A DNA stretch of 64,000 nucleotides from DAOULY01 sp034414595. Its GTDB lineage: Bacteria; Chloroflexota; Dehalococcoidia; SZUA-161; JAUWZY01. The DNA is taken from contig DAOULY010000016.1 in the NCBI GenBank assembly GCA_034414595.1, positions 62,001-126,000 on the forward strand, in the 5' to 3' direction. The notes under the pieces are model-generated. The model saw only the letters and a list, made by a program, of their open reading frames with translations, was not told the origin of the DNA and searched no databases. This document shows positions 49,650 through 58,550 of this stretch, piece after piece (within the stretch, counting starts at the first letter, position 1; each line of letters begins with the position of its first letter). The translations under genes were made by a program, and so were the position numbers.

Positions 49650-51290
49650 TTAGATCTTGCCCTCTGACTTGAGCTTCTCGACTATATCCTGAGATAGCGT
49701 TCTCTTATCTGGTTTCTGGTCGGCGACCAGTGGCAGTTTGTCTATGATCTCGAGCCTCTCTGGGAGTTTGTATGGGGCCATGTTCTTCTCCCTTAAGAAG
49801 GAGACCATCTCGTCGAAGGTCAGCTGCTGACCTGCCTTGGGGACCACATAGGCACAGGCCTTCTCTCCCATCACCGGGTCTGGCATGGGAACAACAGCTA
49901 CTGCTGCTATCTTGGGATGGGTCAGGAGCGCGTTCTCCACCTCTCCGGGATAGATATTCTGGCCGCCACGGATGATAATGTCCTTGCGTCGGCCCACGAT
50001 CATCAGATTCCCGCCCGTATCGAACTTGGCCAAGTCGCCCATGTTGAACCAGCCATTGCCCCAGGCCTCCTTGGTGGCCTCGGGGTTCTTGTAGAAGCCG
50101 GGGACACAGCAGGCACCCTGGACCAGTACTTCTCCCACCTCCCCTTTGGACACCTCTTGGCCCGATTCGTCCACCAGCTTAATTTCGTTCCCGGGGAGGG
50201 GCTTGCCCACTGTAAGCAAGCGGATGTCGTCGGCATCGTCTATTGCGGTGCTGCTTATCGGGCCGGCATCTACTCCGCCATAGAAGATGGTGATACGGCA
50301 GTGAAACTTCTCCTCGGACTCCTTCACTTGCTGGTGTGGAAACAGTGAGCCACCTGCGTAGATGGTACGCAGTGAACTTAGGTCGTATTTATCCAGATTG
50401 GGGCTTCTCAGCATCATTGCAACCTGGGCCGGGACGGCCAGTGGCATGGTGACCCTTTCCTTCTCTATTAGCTTCAGGGCCTCTTCGGCATCGAAGTGTT
50501 CCATGACCACAGCCTTGGCCCCGGTCAGGGGGGCGCCGAAATAGGCTTGTCTGCCGCCACCATCAATGGGAGCCAGCGCGCAGAGAACATCATCGCTTTT
50601 GAGACCAAGCCTCTCCATTCGTCCCTTGGAGGCACACATGCGATTACATGTGGCGTACTCCACGATCTTGGGAAAGCCCGTGGTTCCTGTTGTGGTGCTG
50701 ATCCAGGACACTTCAGTAGCCTGGAATTTTCTCTGCTGAAGGACTTGCTCGGAGTATTTCCGCTCCAGCGGCTGCTCCGTCATCTCGCTCACGGAGATGG
50801 TGCCATCAGGCACTGTGTCACCGATGACGAAGATGTGCTTTAGCTGGGGCAAACCGGGACTGATTTCCTGGACCATATCGAAGTAGTTGAAATTCCTGAA
50901 CTCCCAGGGGATGACCAGCCCGACAGCTTGGGAGTAATTGAGGATATATTCCATCTCCTTATGGCGGAAGTTCCTCTGGCCGAATAAAGAGATGATGCCT
51001 GCCTTCTCACAACCCATACGGAGCAGGAACAGGTCGATGCAGCTTGGGAGCTGTGTCACGATCACCTGGTCACGCTCGATGCCGAGCTCGATCAGTCCCC
51101 AGGCAATCCTATCGGCCTTCTGCTTGGCTTCTGACCAGGTGAGCCTGGTCTTGGAGTCCACCATTGCTTCTTTGCCCGGATACTCTCTGGCATTCCGGTC
51201 CCAGAGATCTGCATAGGTGGTGGGCTCCCAGTAGCCCTTGGCCATGTATTCCCTGATGACGTCCTCGCTGAATCGTGCTGGTACGGCCAT
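49650..51290 (-). CDS. AMP-dependent acyl-CoA synthetase/aryl-acid-AMP ligase
   Basis: A 546-residue ANL-superfamily ligase that activates a carboxylic acid as adenylate and then as CoA thioester. The nucleotide motif STTTGTTGFPK is at residues 198-208, and GRRKDIIIRGGQNIYPGEVE near 430 is the hinge/catalytic region; KLPERLEII precedes the C-terminal lysine domain. It is closest to the dihydroxybenzoate-AMP ligase type (EntE/DhbE), suggesting an aromatic acid, but this cannot be proved from motifs. First gene of the operon with AOR, Fe-S and a hypothetical protein; its own promoter is seen. Confidence 0.85.
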   Translation of the reverse strand: MAVPARFSEDVIREYMAKGYWEPTTYADLWDRNAREYPGKEAMVDSKTRLTWSEAKQKADRIAWGLIELGIERDQVIVTQLPSCIDLFLLRMGCEKAGIISLFGQRNFRHKEMEYILNYSQAVGLVIPWEFRNFNYFDMVQEISPGLPQLKHIFVIGDTVPDGTISVSEMTEQPLERKYSEQVLQQRKFQATEVSWISTTTGTTGFPKIVEYATCNRMCASKGRMERLGLKSDDVLCALAPIDGGGRQAYFGAPLTGAKAVVMEHFDAEEALKLIEKERVTMPLAVPAQVAMMLRSPNLDKYDLSSLRTIYAGGSLFPHQQVKESEEKFHCRITIFYGGVDAGPISSTAIDDADDIRLLTVGKPLPGNEIKLVDESGQEVSKGEVGEVLVQGACCVPGFYKNPEATKEAWGNGWFNMGDLAKFDTGGNLMIVGRRKDIIIRGGQNIYPGEVENALLTHPKIAAVAVVPMPDPVMGEKACAYVVPKAGQQLTFDEMVSFLREKNMAPYKLPERLEIIDKLPLVADQKPDKRTLSQDIVEKLKSEGKI

Positions 51291-51326
51291 TTCGGTACCC
51301 CTTTAAATGTGGTTTTACCTTGCCTT

Positions 51327-51356
51327 ATGGTAGCGCTTCGGGCCTCGGGAAGTCAA
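51327..51356 (-). promoter_or_regulatory. Promoter of the acyl-CoA synthetase-AOR operon
   Basis: On the minus strand TTGACT (plus 51351-51356), 18-base spacer, TACCAT (plus 51327-51332). Start near 51320, 30 bases before the ATG of the ligase with AAAGGGG. It is divergent from copy 4. Confidence 0.5.
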
Positions 51357-51490
51357 GAGAACTGGGCATCCAATGGGCGGTTGCATAAATGTGGCTGGTT
51401 TGGTAAAGTGGATTACAATTAAGTTGTCGCCCTTACATGGCGGCCGTGAGAAACCAAGATGTACCCTGCTAGATAAAGGAGGAATAGTCA

Positions 51491-53155
51491 ATGGCCGATG
51501 CCAGCTACGATGCAGTGGTGGTCGGCGGTGGACATCATGGTACCATAATAGCTTGTTACCTTCAGCATGCGGGGCTGCAGACAGCAATTTTTGAGCGCCA
51601 GCACGAATTGGGTGGTGGCGCTTGTAGTGAGGAGTACATACTCCCGGGATACGTCGGTCAGCCCTGCGCTCATCGCACTCGCTTCTACTCACATCCTGCC
51701 TATGAGGACTTCAATCTGGGGGAGAAAGGACTGGAATACATCTACCCTGAAACCGGGTCGGGAATGGTGTTTGATGACGAGACCTGCTATGTTGGCTACT
51801 CGGCGTGGCGAGTAGTTGATGAGAAGACAGGCAAGTCTGAGTACTCGCCGGAATGGGCTGAGAGGAACTGGCGCGAGGTAACCAGGTTTTCAGAGAGGGA
51901 TGCGGAGACCGTTCAAATGTTGACTGATAAGTACCGAAGTAAATGGCGAGGTGCCCTCAACGACTTCTTCTGGAACCCTCCCAAACCCTGGGGCGAGAAG
52001 GATGCTATCGAGATGCTGTTCGATGACCCCGTGGACGGCGTCGATCCGGTTTACCAGGTGATGACGGTATATCAGATAGCCTGCGACCTGTTTGAAAGCA
52101 GTGCCATGAGGACTTACTTGTCCAAGACTTCTATGTCCACAACCACTTCGCATCCCAACGATGTTGTGTCTGTGCCTGGCCTCCTCTTTCTATACGGTGT
52201 CTGCTTCAACTTCGCACCTAGTGCTGCAGTTGTCGGTGGCACCCACAATATCACCCATGCCCTGCAGCGTGCCTTCAGCGAGATGGGAGGCAAGTTCTTC
52301 GTCCATCATGAGGTGGATAAGGTACTTATTGAGAATGGCACAGCCCGGGGCATTCGCCTGACCGATGGGACTGAGATTGAGGCCCGAAAGCTGGTAGTGG
52401 CTGATGTCGACATCAATCAGCTCGTATTCAAGCTCATGGGGGAGGAGTATGTCAGTCCCAAGGTGGCCAGAAGGGTACAGAACTTCAACTATGACCGAGC
52501 AAATCTATTCTGGGGCCATATCGCCACGCACGAACCGCCTAAATACAAGGCAGCCAGCTTCAATCCAGATTGCGACACTCTGTACAGCACCAACTGGGGG
52601 CCGAATGACCCAGAGTATCTTGTGGGCGAGCACTTGGAGGAGCTACACTCGCGGGCTATTCCGTCAAAGGTGCATCTCCTTACCATAATGGACAGTCACT
52701 GGGATAAAACACGGGCACCAGAGGGCAAGTACATTGCCCTGGTGGAGCAGCATACCGCGCCAGCGCGGTGCTTCTCGGAGAGAGAGTGGCTGCAGATGAA
52801 AAAGGATAGTGCCAATGAGATAGTAAGGCAATGGCAATGGTATGCGCCCAACATGACTTGGGATAATGTCATCGGCATCCATGTTACTACCCCTTATGAT
52901 ACACAGAATAGAAACATAAATATGCGCGAGGGGTCATGGGCCGTGGGGGCGGGCTTTGCCGCACAGATGGGCCGCTTCCGACCGATCCCCGAACTCTCTG
53001 GATATAGAATGCCGGTGAAGAATCTATACATCTGTTCGGCAGCATGCCACTACGGAGGGGGCATTGGCCGCAGTTCGAGCTACAACTGCTTCAAGGTGAT
53101 CGCTGACGATTTCGGGCTGGACAAGATCTGGGAGAAGAAGGGACGAGCCTATTGA
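51491..53155 (+). CDS. Phytoene-dehydrogenase-like FAD oxidoreductase (copy 4)
   Basis: A 554-residue protein very close to copy 3: VVVGGGHHGTIIACYLQHAG start with the same two histidines, then FERQHELGGGACSEEY, and a C-terminal YGGGIGRSSSYNCFK segment. It lacks a membrane helix or signal peptide. AAAGGAGG precedes ATG 51491. It is divergent from the acyl-CoA synthetase operon with a 200-bp gap, and convergent with an SDR gene, 10 bp apart. Close similarity between neighbouring copies suggests recent local duplication. Substrate unknown. Confidence 0.86.
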   Translation: MADASYDAVVVGGGHHGTIIACYLQHAGLQTAIFERQHELGGGACSEEYILPGYVGQPCAHRTRFYSHPAYEDFNLGEKGLEYIYPETGSGMVFDDETCYVGYSAWRVVDEKTGKSEYSPEWAERNWREVTRFSERDAETVQMLTDKYRSKWRGALNDFFWNPPKPWGEKDAIEMLFDDPVDGVDPVYQVMTVYQIACDLFESSAMRTYLSKTSMSTTTSHPNDVVSVPGLLFLYGVCFNFAPSAAVVGGTHNITHALQRAFSEMGGKFFVHHEVDKVLIENGTARGIRLTDGTEIEARKLVVADVDINQLVFKLMGEEYVSPKVARRVQNFNYDRANLFWGHIATHEPPKYKAASFNPDCDTLYSTNWGPNDPEYLVGEHLEELHSRAIPSKVHLLTIMDSHWDKTRAPEGKYIALVEQHTAPARCFSEREWLQMKKDSANEIVRQWQWYAPNMTWDNVIGIHVTTPYDTQNRNINMREGSWAVGAGFAAQMGRFRPIPELSGYRMPVKNLYICSAACHYGGGIGRSSSYNCFKVIADDFGLDKIWEKKGRAY

Positions 53156-53165
53156 GCGGCCCTCC

Positions 53166-53921
53166 TTAATGCATGGTTCTGCCGCCATCGATCACGATTG
53201 TCTGTCCGCTGATGAAATTGGACTCATCTGAGGCCAGGAAAGCGACCATCCCGATGATATCTTCAACTTCACAGACACGCCGGATGACTCCGGCTTGAGC
53301 CCGTGTCTCCACTTCATCCTTGCTGAACATCGTCAGCGTCCCTTCAGTCCTGACGCTGCCCGGGGCTACCGTATTGACGCATATGTTGTATTGCCCCAGC
53401 TCGCCGGCCAACACTCTGGTCAGGCCCATAACTGCTGCCTTGGCCACACTGTATGGGGCGTAGCGCACCAATGGTCTGAGACCGGCCGCTGATGCGATGT
53501 TTATTATCTTCCCGTTGCCCAGCTCCTTCATGTAGGGGAACACTGCCTTGGCGCAGAGCCATTGCCCGGTAATGGTGACCTTCATGTGGTTCATCCACTC
53601 ATCGTAGCCAACCTCATAGAATGGCTTTCGCTCCATACCGCCGTAGATACTGGCATTGTTCACCAAGATATCGATCCTGCCGAATTGTGCCATTGTCTCA
53701 CTGATCAGACGCTGGACGTCCTCCTCTCTTGACACGTCTATTTGCACGGCAATGGCAGTGCCTCCCTGCTCCTTAACCTGCTTTACTGTCTCGTTGATTC
53801 CATCTAAACTCCTGGCTGCGGCTACTATCTTGGCTCCATCCTGGGCCAGCCTCAGGGCGAAGCCCTGTCCCAACCCCCTCGATGCGCCGGTGACTATGGC
53901 CACTTTGCCGTCAAGCCTCAC
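53166..53921 (-). CDS. Short-chain dehydrogenase/reductase (FabG-like)
   Basis: An SDR of about 251 residues from GTG 53921 (GGGGAGG upstream; an earlier in-frame ATG at 53990 is unlikely). Cofactor motif TGASRGLG, NNASIYG, the catalytic pair S in IASAAG and Y-x3-K in PYSVAKAA, and the C-terminal PGSVRTEG and IVIDGG are all complete. It reduces or oxidises a keto/hydroxy group with NAD(P). It follows the UPF0261 gene on the same strand, 76 bp between; both may be one transcript. Confidence 0.88.
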   Translation of the reverse strand: MRLDGKVAIVTGASRGLGQGFALRLAQDGAKIVAAARSLDGINETVKQVKEQGGTAIAVQIDVSREEDVQRLISETMAQFGRIDILVNNASIYGGMERKPFYEVGYDEWMNHMKVTITGQWLCAKAVFPYMKELGNGKIINIASAAGLRPLVRYAPYSVAKAAVMGLTRVLAGELGQYNICVNTVAPGSVRTEGTLTMFSKDEVETRAQAGVIRRVCEVEDIIGMVAFLASDESNFISGQTIVIDGGRTMH

Positions 53922-53997
53922 TTTGTTACCTCCCCTTCTTCTCTGTGGTCTTTTAGTGAGTAGTATAGTGCAAAAGAATAAAGCTGACAAGATTGAT

Positions 53998-55209
53998 TCA
54001 GGCTTTCATCAGGCGATCGAAGATACTAACTGCCTCTTGGGCAAATTCAGGGTCGTTGATATGCACGTTCAATTCTATCACTTCGATCTTCGACTCTATA
54101 GAGCCTTTTAGCGTTTCCATAAATGCATCGCGAACTTCGGGGTTGTGGTATTCGCGCCACGGCCTATCTGGCTCAGAGAACCCTTGGGTTGGCAGCAGCA
54201 GTATTGTGGGCCCGATGGCCTTGTTCAGCCTTTGGGCTATCACTTTGGCCACCATAATCAGCTCGTCTTTGGTCGCTTCCACATTTGTGACCAAGGGATT
54301 GTGAGGGTGGATTTTGCGGTTCTTGAACTGAGTCGGCAGTGACTCAGCCGGTCCGCCGGCAAGCCAAAGGACGCCAGGTGTGAATACTATTGGGATCGCT
54401 CTCTTCCCCATGGCTTCCAGCCGGTCTTCTACGGCGAGGATGCCGCCACACAAATGGTTGACCAGCTCAAATATGCAGAGGTCCAAGGCACCATCGAGGA
54501 GTCCCTGTTCTATGAACTGCTCAAATGTCCTGCCCCCGATCCCGTTAGCATGGAAGACTGCCGCTTCATATCCCCTGTCTTCCAGTAGTGGCTTGACCCA
54601 CGATGCATATTTACACGCTGCCGAGCCAATGGTGGTGACGCCGATCAAAGGCTTCTCGGGCACCTCTCTCTTTTCGTAGGTTTCAACCATGCCTATGATG
54701 GCTCCAGCAGCATTCTCTAGCACACTTTTCGTGATCCGGTTAAGGCCCCAGAGATCGACTACCGTGGGCATGATGGTCAGGTCTTGGCCTACTGCCTCTC
54801 CTGATATCAAAGGAGTAAATGCCACCGTGGAAACCATGAGCTTGGGCATGGTCAAGGGCAATGCTTTCATCACTGCTGCGCCTAACGATGTGCCCATGGA
54901 GCCACCGAGAGCGATTATGCCATCCAATGTGTTGCTGGAGTATAAGCCCCGGGCTATCTTCGCTGCCCCCACCGCCATGGTCATGATGGCTGTCGCTTCG
55001 TCGCCGAGGGCTCCTAGCTCCTTGAGGTCAGCGCCAGCGGCCTCGGCCACCTGTTCCCTGGTAATGTCAGGCGGAAATGGAGCTTGGCCCAGAATGCCAG
55101 GATCGATAACGATGACCCTGTGCCCTCTTCTCCAGATCAATTCCCTGACATAATCGACCTCATCGCCCTTGGTGTCCAGAGTGCCCACAATAGCTATAGT
55201 CTTCACCAT
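53998..55209 (-). CDS. UPF0261 / Tm-1-like ATP-binding domain protein (copy B)
   Basis: A 403-residue paralogue of copy A: IAIVGTLDTKGDEVDYVREL at the N-terminus, ALGGSMGTSLGAAVM near residue 100, and PTQGFSEPDRPWREYHNPE close to the C-terminus, so both domains of the family are complete. ATG 55209 follows GAGGGGG; a TTG two codons earlier is possible. A minus-strand TATAAT at plus 55240-55245 could be a -10, with a poor -35. Biochemical function unknown; ATP binding is predicted from the family. Confidence 0.85.
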   Translation of the reverse strand: MVKTIAIVGTLDTKGDEVDYVRELIWRRGHRVIVIDPGILGQAPFPPDITREQVAEAAGADLKELGALGDEATAIMTMAVGAAKIARGLYSSNTLDGIIALGGSMGTSLGAAVMKALPLTMPKLMVSTVAFTPLISGEAVGQDLTIMPTVVDLWGLNRITKSVLENAAGAIIGMVETYEKREVPEKPLIGVTTIGSAACKYASWVKPLLEDRGYEAAVFHANGIGGRTFEQFIEQGLLDGALDLCIFELVNHLCGGILAVEDRLEAMGKRAIPIVFTPGVLWLAGGPAESLPTQFKNRKIHPHNPLVTNVEATKDELIMVAKVIAQRLNKAIGPTILLLPTQGFSEPDRPWREYHNPEVRDAFMETLKGSIESKIEVIELNVHINDPEFAQEAVSIFDRLMKA

Positions 55210-55411
55210 GGCCAATCCCCCTCAGAGCATTACTAAGACATTATAGCGTGGGCACATTGACAAAGGCAAAAACAATGCCTGAAGCCGCGGTTCTTCGAGT
55301 CTGTGACAGGCAGTGAAAAGAAAAACCTTGACTTGGCAATGGTATCTATGGTAGATTTTGTTTTGGGTGTTATTCAGCAGTTTCCCCTCTTAGTAACTGA
55401 GGAGACGTAGT

Positions 55412-55777
55412 ATGGGCACAAAGCGGCAGATAACCGAGTATCTTGATATCGACCTGGAGAGGGAGATGTGGTGCTGCAATCGCTGTGGGCAGGAGCTGAT
55501 ATCAGCCAGGGAGAACTATAAGAAGGGATGCCTGGTATGTGAGCGTGACCCGCGGGAGATCTGGAATCCTATAGTTGATGAAGAGTATAACTTCGCCCCG
55601 GACCCAGAGTGGGTCAGAGTGGTAGAATTCTACTGCCCCAACTGTGGCATCATGGTGGAAAATGAGGTCCTGCCACCGGGACACCCCATCACCCACGATA
55701 TAGAGCTGGACATCGACAAGCTAAAAGAGAAATATCTGGGCGCTAAATCAAAAAGGAAGAGTCGGGCACGAAAGTAA
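55412..55777 (+). CDS. Acetone-carboxylase-gamma-like zinc protein
   Basis: A 121-residue protein with the pattern of the acetone carboxylase gamma subunit (AcxC). Three CxxC-type pairs are visible: CNRCGQ, CLVCERD and FYCPNCGIMVE, so one or more zinc sites are likely. The alpha and beta subunits, which carry ATP and metal activation, are absent in the window. It has TTGACT (55328-55333) upstream with a weak TAGATT. It lies before the HMGS-like/DUF35 gene. A poor GC-stem plus T-run at 55857-55883 could be a terminator. A role in ketone carboxylation is possible only by analogy. Confidence 0.72.
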   Translation: MGTKRQITEYLDIDLEREMWCCNRCGQELISARENYKKGCLVCERDPREIWNPIVDEEYNFAPDPEWVRVVEFYCPNCGIMVENEVLPPGHPITHDIELDIDKLKEKYLGAKSKRKSRARK

Positions 55778-55933
55778 GGGGAACAGCTGTAGGAGCAGAG
55801 TCGCTGGTTCTGAATTGTTACATTCGTTTTACACTTATGCGCGATCGAAAAACGAGGGCAGAGCGCTTGCTCCGGTTTTTTTGAACCACAAAGGCCGGGG
55901 CGTAGTTCAGTTTGAGGAAAGGAGCAATTGCCG

Positions 55934-57340
55934 ATGGTCGGGATTATATCATGCGGGCTTCATATTCCCCTGTGGCGGCTGAATCGGAGTGCTATTGTTC
56001 GTGGCGCTAAGGGAGAAAAGGCGGTTGCCCACTTCGATGAAGACAGCATAACTATGGCAGTGGCCGCTGCCTGCGATTGTCTCGCCGGGGTCGATCGGCA
56101 GCAGGTAGACGGCCTGTTCTTTGCCTCCACCACATCCCCTTATAAGGAGAAACTCGCTTCAGTAACTGTAGCTACCGCCGCCGATCTGCGGCCAAATATC
56201 TACACCGCTGATTTTACCAGCTCTCTCAGGGCCGGAACTACGGCACTAAAGTCAGCTATGGATGCAGTCAAATCTGGCTCGGCAAGACAGGTGCTGGTGG
56301 TTGCTGCTGACTGCAGAACCGGTGCCCCCGGTTCGGATTTCGAGCTTCGCTGTGGTGATGCTGCTGCTGCCATTCTCGTCGGCGATACTGCGGCGGCCGT
56401 CGAGTTGGAAGCTAGCTACTCCATTGCTGATGAGATGATGGACATCTGGCGCTCTGACGATGATGCATATGTCCGCAGCTGGGAGGGTAGATTCGTCTGG
56501 GAGGAAGGTACTGCCAAGGTCGTGCCACAGGCTGTGTCCGCGCTGTTGGCGCAGTGCAATATCAGTCCTGCAGAACTTAGCAAGGTGGTGTTCTATGGAC
56601 CTGAGTCCCGCAGATATGCCGACTTGGCCAGAATGCTGAAGTTTGACCCGAAGGCCGTGTTACAAGACAATCTATCTCCAGTGATAGGGGACGCTGGTGT
56701 GGCCCATCCTCTGTTGCTGCTGATAGCAGCTCTAGCTGAAGCTCAGCCTGGAGATCGTATCCTGCTGGCCAGCTATGCCAATGGCAGTGATGTCCTGACC
56801 ATGCGTGCCACTGATGGGGTGCAAAAGATAGGCAGCGGTGACAAGCTGAGAAGTCACCTGGAGGCCAAGAAGGTGCTGGACGATTATCAAGCGTATCTGG
56901 GATGGCGCCGGATTCTCGATGCCAAGACGTACCGGTATCCTACCGGGGACCTTTCCGCAACTTCGCTGTGGCGGGAGCGGGACCAAAATCTGCGCTTCTA
57001 TGGCTCCAAATGCAAGGTTTGTGGCTTGGTTGACCATCCCCCGCAGCGAGTCTGCAGCCGGTGCCAGTCCAAAGATCAGTTTGAGCTGATCAGGCTTGCC
57101 GAAAAGAAGGGCAAGATATATACCTACACCATGGATTATATGATCAGTGAAGTGGACGTTCCCATGGTCATCGCCATTATCGATTTCGATGACGAGGGCC
57201 GCGTCGCGGCCTTATTAACCGATCGCAATGTGGAAGATGTGAGGGTCGGAATGCCAGTGGAGATGACCTTCAGGAAGCTATTTCAGTCCGCCGGCATTCA
57301 CAACTATTACTGGAAAGCAATGCCACTGCGTTTTGGTTGA
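55934..57340 (+). CDS. HMG-CoA-synthase-like protein fused to DUF35 (OB-fold/zinc) domain
   Basis: About 468 residues. The N-terminal 340 have the thiolase fold of the archaeal HMG-CoA synthase group (ISCGLHIPLWRL start; TGAPGSDFELRCGDAAAAIL). The nucleophilic cysteine is not there: the aligned site reads ADFTSSLRAGT, Leu98. The C-terminal 120 are a DUF35 unit with zinc cysteines C360, C363, C374, C377 and an OB fold. ATG 55934 chosen (a TTG at 55928 is close). DUF35 partners bind thiolases and retro-aldolases (archaeal thiolase/HMGS complex, BbsAB, Ltp2). The next gene, 23 bp away, is a thiolase, so it may act as its non-catalytic partner. Confidence 0.8.
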   Translation: MVGIISCGLHIPLWRLNRSAIVRGAKGEKAVAHFDEDSITMAVAAACDCLAGVDRQQVDGLFFASTTSPYKEKLASVTVATAADLRPNIYTADFTSSLRAGTTALKSAMDAVKSGSARQVLVVAADCRTGAPGSDFELRCGDAAAAILVGDTAAAVELEASYSIADEMMDIWRSDDDAYVRSWEGRFVWEEGTAKVVPQAVSALLAQCNISPAELSKVVFYGPESRRYADLARMLKFDPKAVLQDNLSPVIGDAGVAHPLLLLIAALAEAQPGDRILLASYANGSDVLTMRATDGVQKIGSGDKLRSHLEAKKVLDDYQAYLGWRRILDAKTYRYPTGDLSATSLWRERDQNLRFYGSKCKVCGLVDHPPQRVCSRCQSKDQFELIRLAEKKGKIYTYTMDYMISEVDVPMVIAIIDFDDEGRVAALLTDRNVEDVRVGMPVEMTFRKLFQSAGIHNYYWKAMPLRFG

Positions 57341-57363
57341 CTTAAGTTAGCAAGGAGGAAACA

Positions 57364-58545
57364 ATGGCTGAGGGCATCAAAGACAGAATAGCCATAATAG
57401 GAATGGGGTGCTCACAATTTGGGGAGCATTGGGATAAGGACGACAGGTCTCTCATCATCGATGCCTGCTATGAAGCATTCGAGGATGCTGGGGTAGAGCC
57501 CAAGGACATTCAAGCGGCCTGGCTCTCCACTGTGTTTGGGCGTCACATGGGGGTTACCTTGACCCAGGCCTTGAAGATGTACCACGTTCCCACAACCAGG
57601 ATCGAGAATATGTGTGCTTCCGGGGCAGATGCTTTCAGAAATGCTTCCTATGCGGTGGCTGCTGGTATCTATGACATCGCGCTGGTGTGCGGGGTGGAGA
57701 AATTGAAGGATACCGGCCTTGGCTTGTTTGGCTCCCCTTTCGAGCTCCCGTTCAGCAGTTGGGTGGACCCATTTGCCATTCACACGCCGGCCTCGTATGA
57801 GGCCCTTGTGGCCACTAGGTATTTCCATCAATATGGATTAACCTATGAAGAGGGCAAGAGGCTGCTAGCAATGGTGGCAGTGAAAAACCATCATAATGGC
57901 ACCCTAACTCCTAAGGCCCATCTTCGGCGGGAGATAACCATAGAGGATGCGCTAAGGGCTCGAATAATCTGCTGGCCCCTGGGCCTCTATGACGCCTGCG
58001 GGCAGACCGACGGTGCAGCAGCGGCTATCATCACCCGCCCTGATCTGGCCAAGAAATTCCGCGATGATTATGTTATGCTGAAGGCAGTACAGATTTCTAC
58101 CGGGGCTGTTTGGTTTGCCCACTTTGACTTCTTCCACATCGAGGATGCTGTGGTGGCCTCGAAGAGAGCCTATGCTGAAGCTGGTATTGAAAACCCGCGG
58201 CAAGAGCTGGATATGGCTGAAGTCCACGATGCCTTCACTATATTGGAGCTGGTGTTCGCTGAGGATCTGGGTTTCAGCCCTCGAGGGCAGGCTAAGGTGG
58301 ATGTGGAGGCAGGCAACTTTACCTTGGAAGGCGACTTGCCCATGAATGCCGATGGCGGCCTGAAGTGCTTTGGGCACCCCCTGGGGGCAACCGGGATCAG
58401 GATGCTCTACGAGCTATATAAACAAATCCAGGGGAAGGCCGGAGAGCATCAACTGAAGAATGTCGATCTGGCCCTGGCTCAGAACATGGGCGGCGCTCCC
58501 TGGTCCAATGCCACGAGTGTAACTATCTTGGGCAGCAGGGATTGA
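57364..58545 (+). CDS. Thiolase (SCP-x/acetyl-CoA acetyltransferase-like)
   Basis: A 393-residue thiolase-fold enzyme. The acyl-binding cysteine is present in IENMCASGADAFRNA near residue 88; the second half has AEVHDAFTILELV with a catalytic His, and GHPLGATGIRMLYELY. It is of the lipid-transfer/SCP-x thiolase branch that pairs with DUF35 proteins. AAGGAGG precedes the ATG. It follows the HMGS-like/DUF35 gene by 23 bp, probably translated together. The two may make or cleave a beta-keto or beta-hydroxy-acyl-CoA; the direction is unknown. Confidence 0.85.
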   Translation: MAEGIKDRIAIIGMGCSQFGEHWDKDDRSLIIDACYEAFEDAGVEPKDIQAAWLSTVFGRHMGVTLTQALKMYHVPTTRIENMCASGADAFRNASYAVAAGIYDIALVCGVEKLKDTGLGLFGSPFELPFSSWVDPFAIHTPASYEALVATRYFHQYGLTYEEGKRLLAMVAVKNHHNGTLTPKAHLRREITIEDALRARIICWPLGLYDACGQTDGAAAAIITRPDLAKKFRDDYVMLKAVQISTGAVWFAHFDFFHIEDAVVASKRAYAEAGIENPRQELDMAEVHDAFTILELVFAEDLGFSPRGQAKVDVEAGNFTLEGDLPMNADGGLKCFGHPLGATGIRMLYELYKQIQGKAGEHQLKNVDLALAQNMGGAPWSNATSVTILGSRD

Positions 58546-58550
58546 AATTC

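Noticed and set aside
55857..55883. A rho-independent terminator after the AcxC-like gene.
   Set aside because: There is a T7 run, but the preceding stem is only four base pairs (GAGC/GCTC), too weak to call as a feature.
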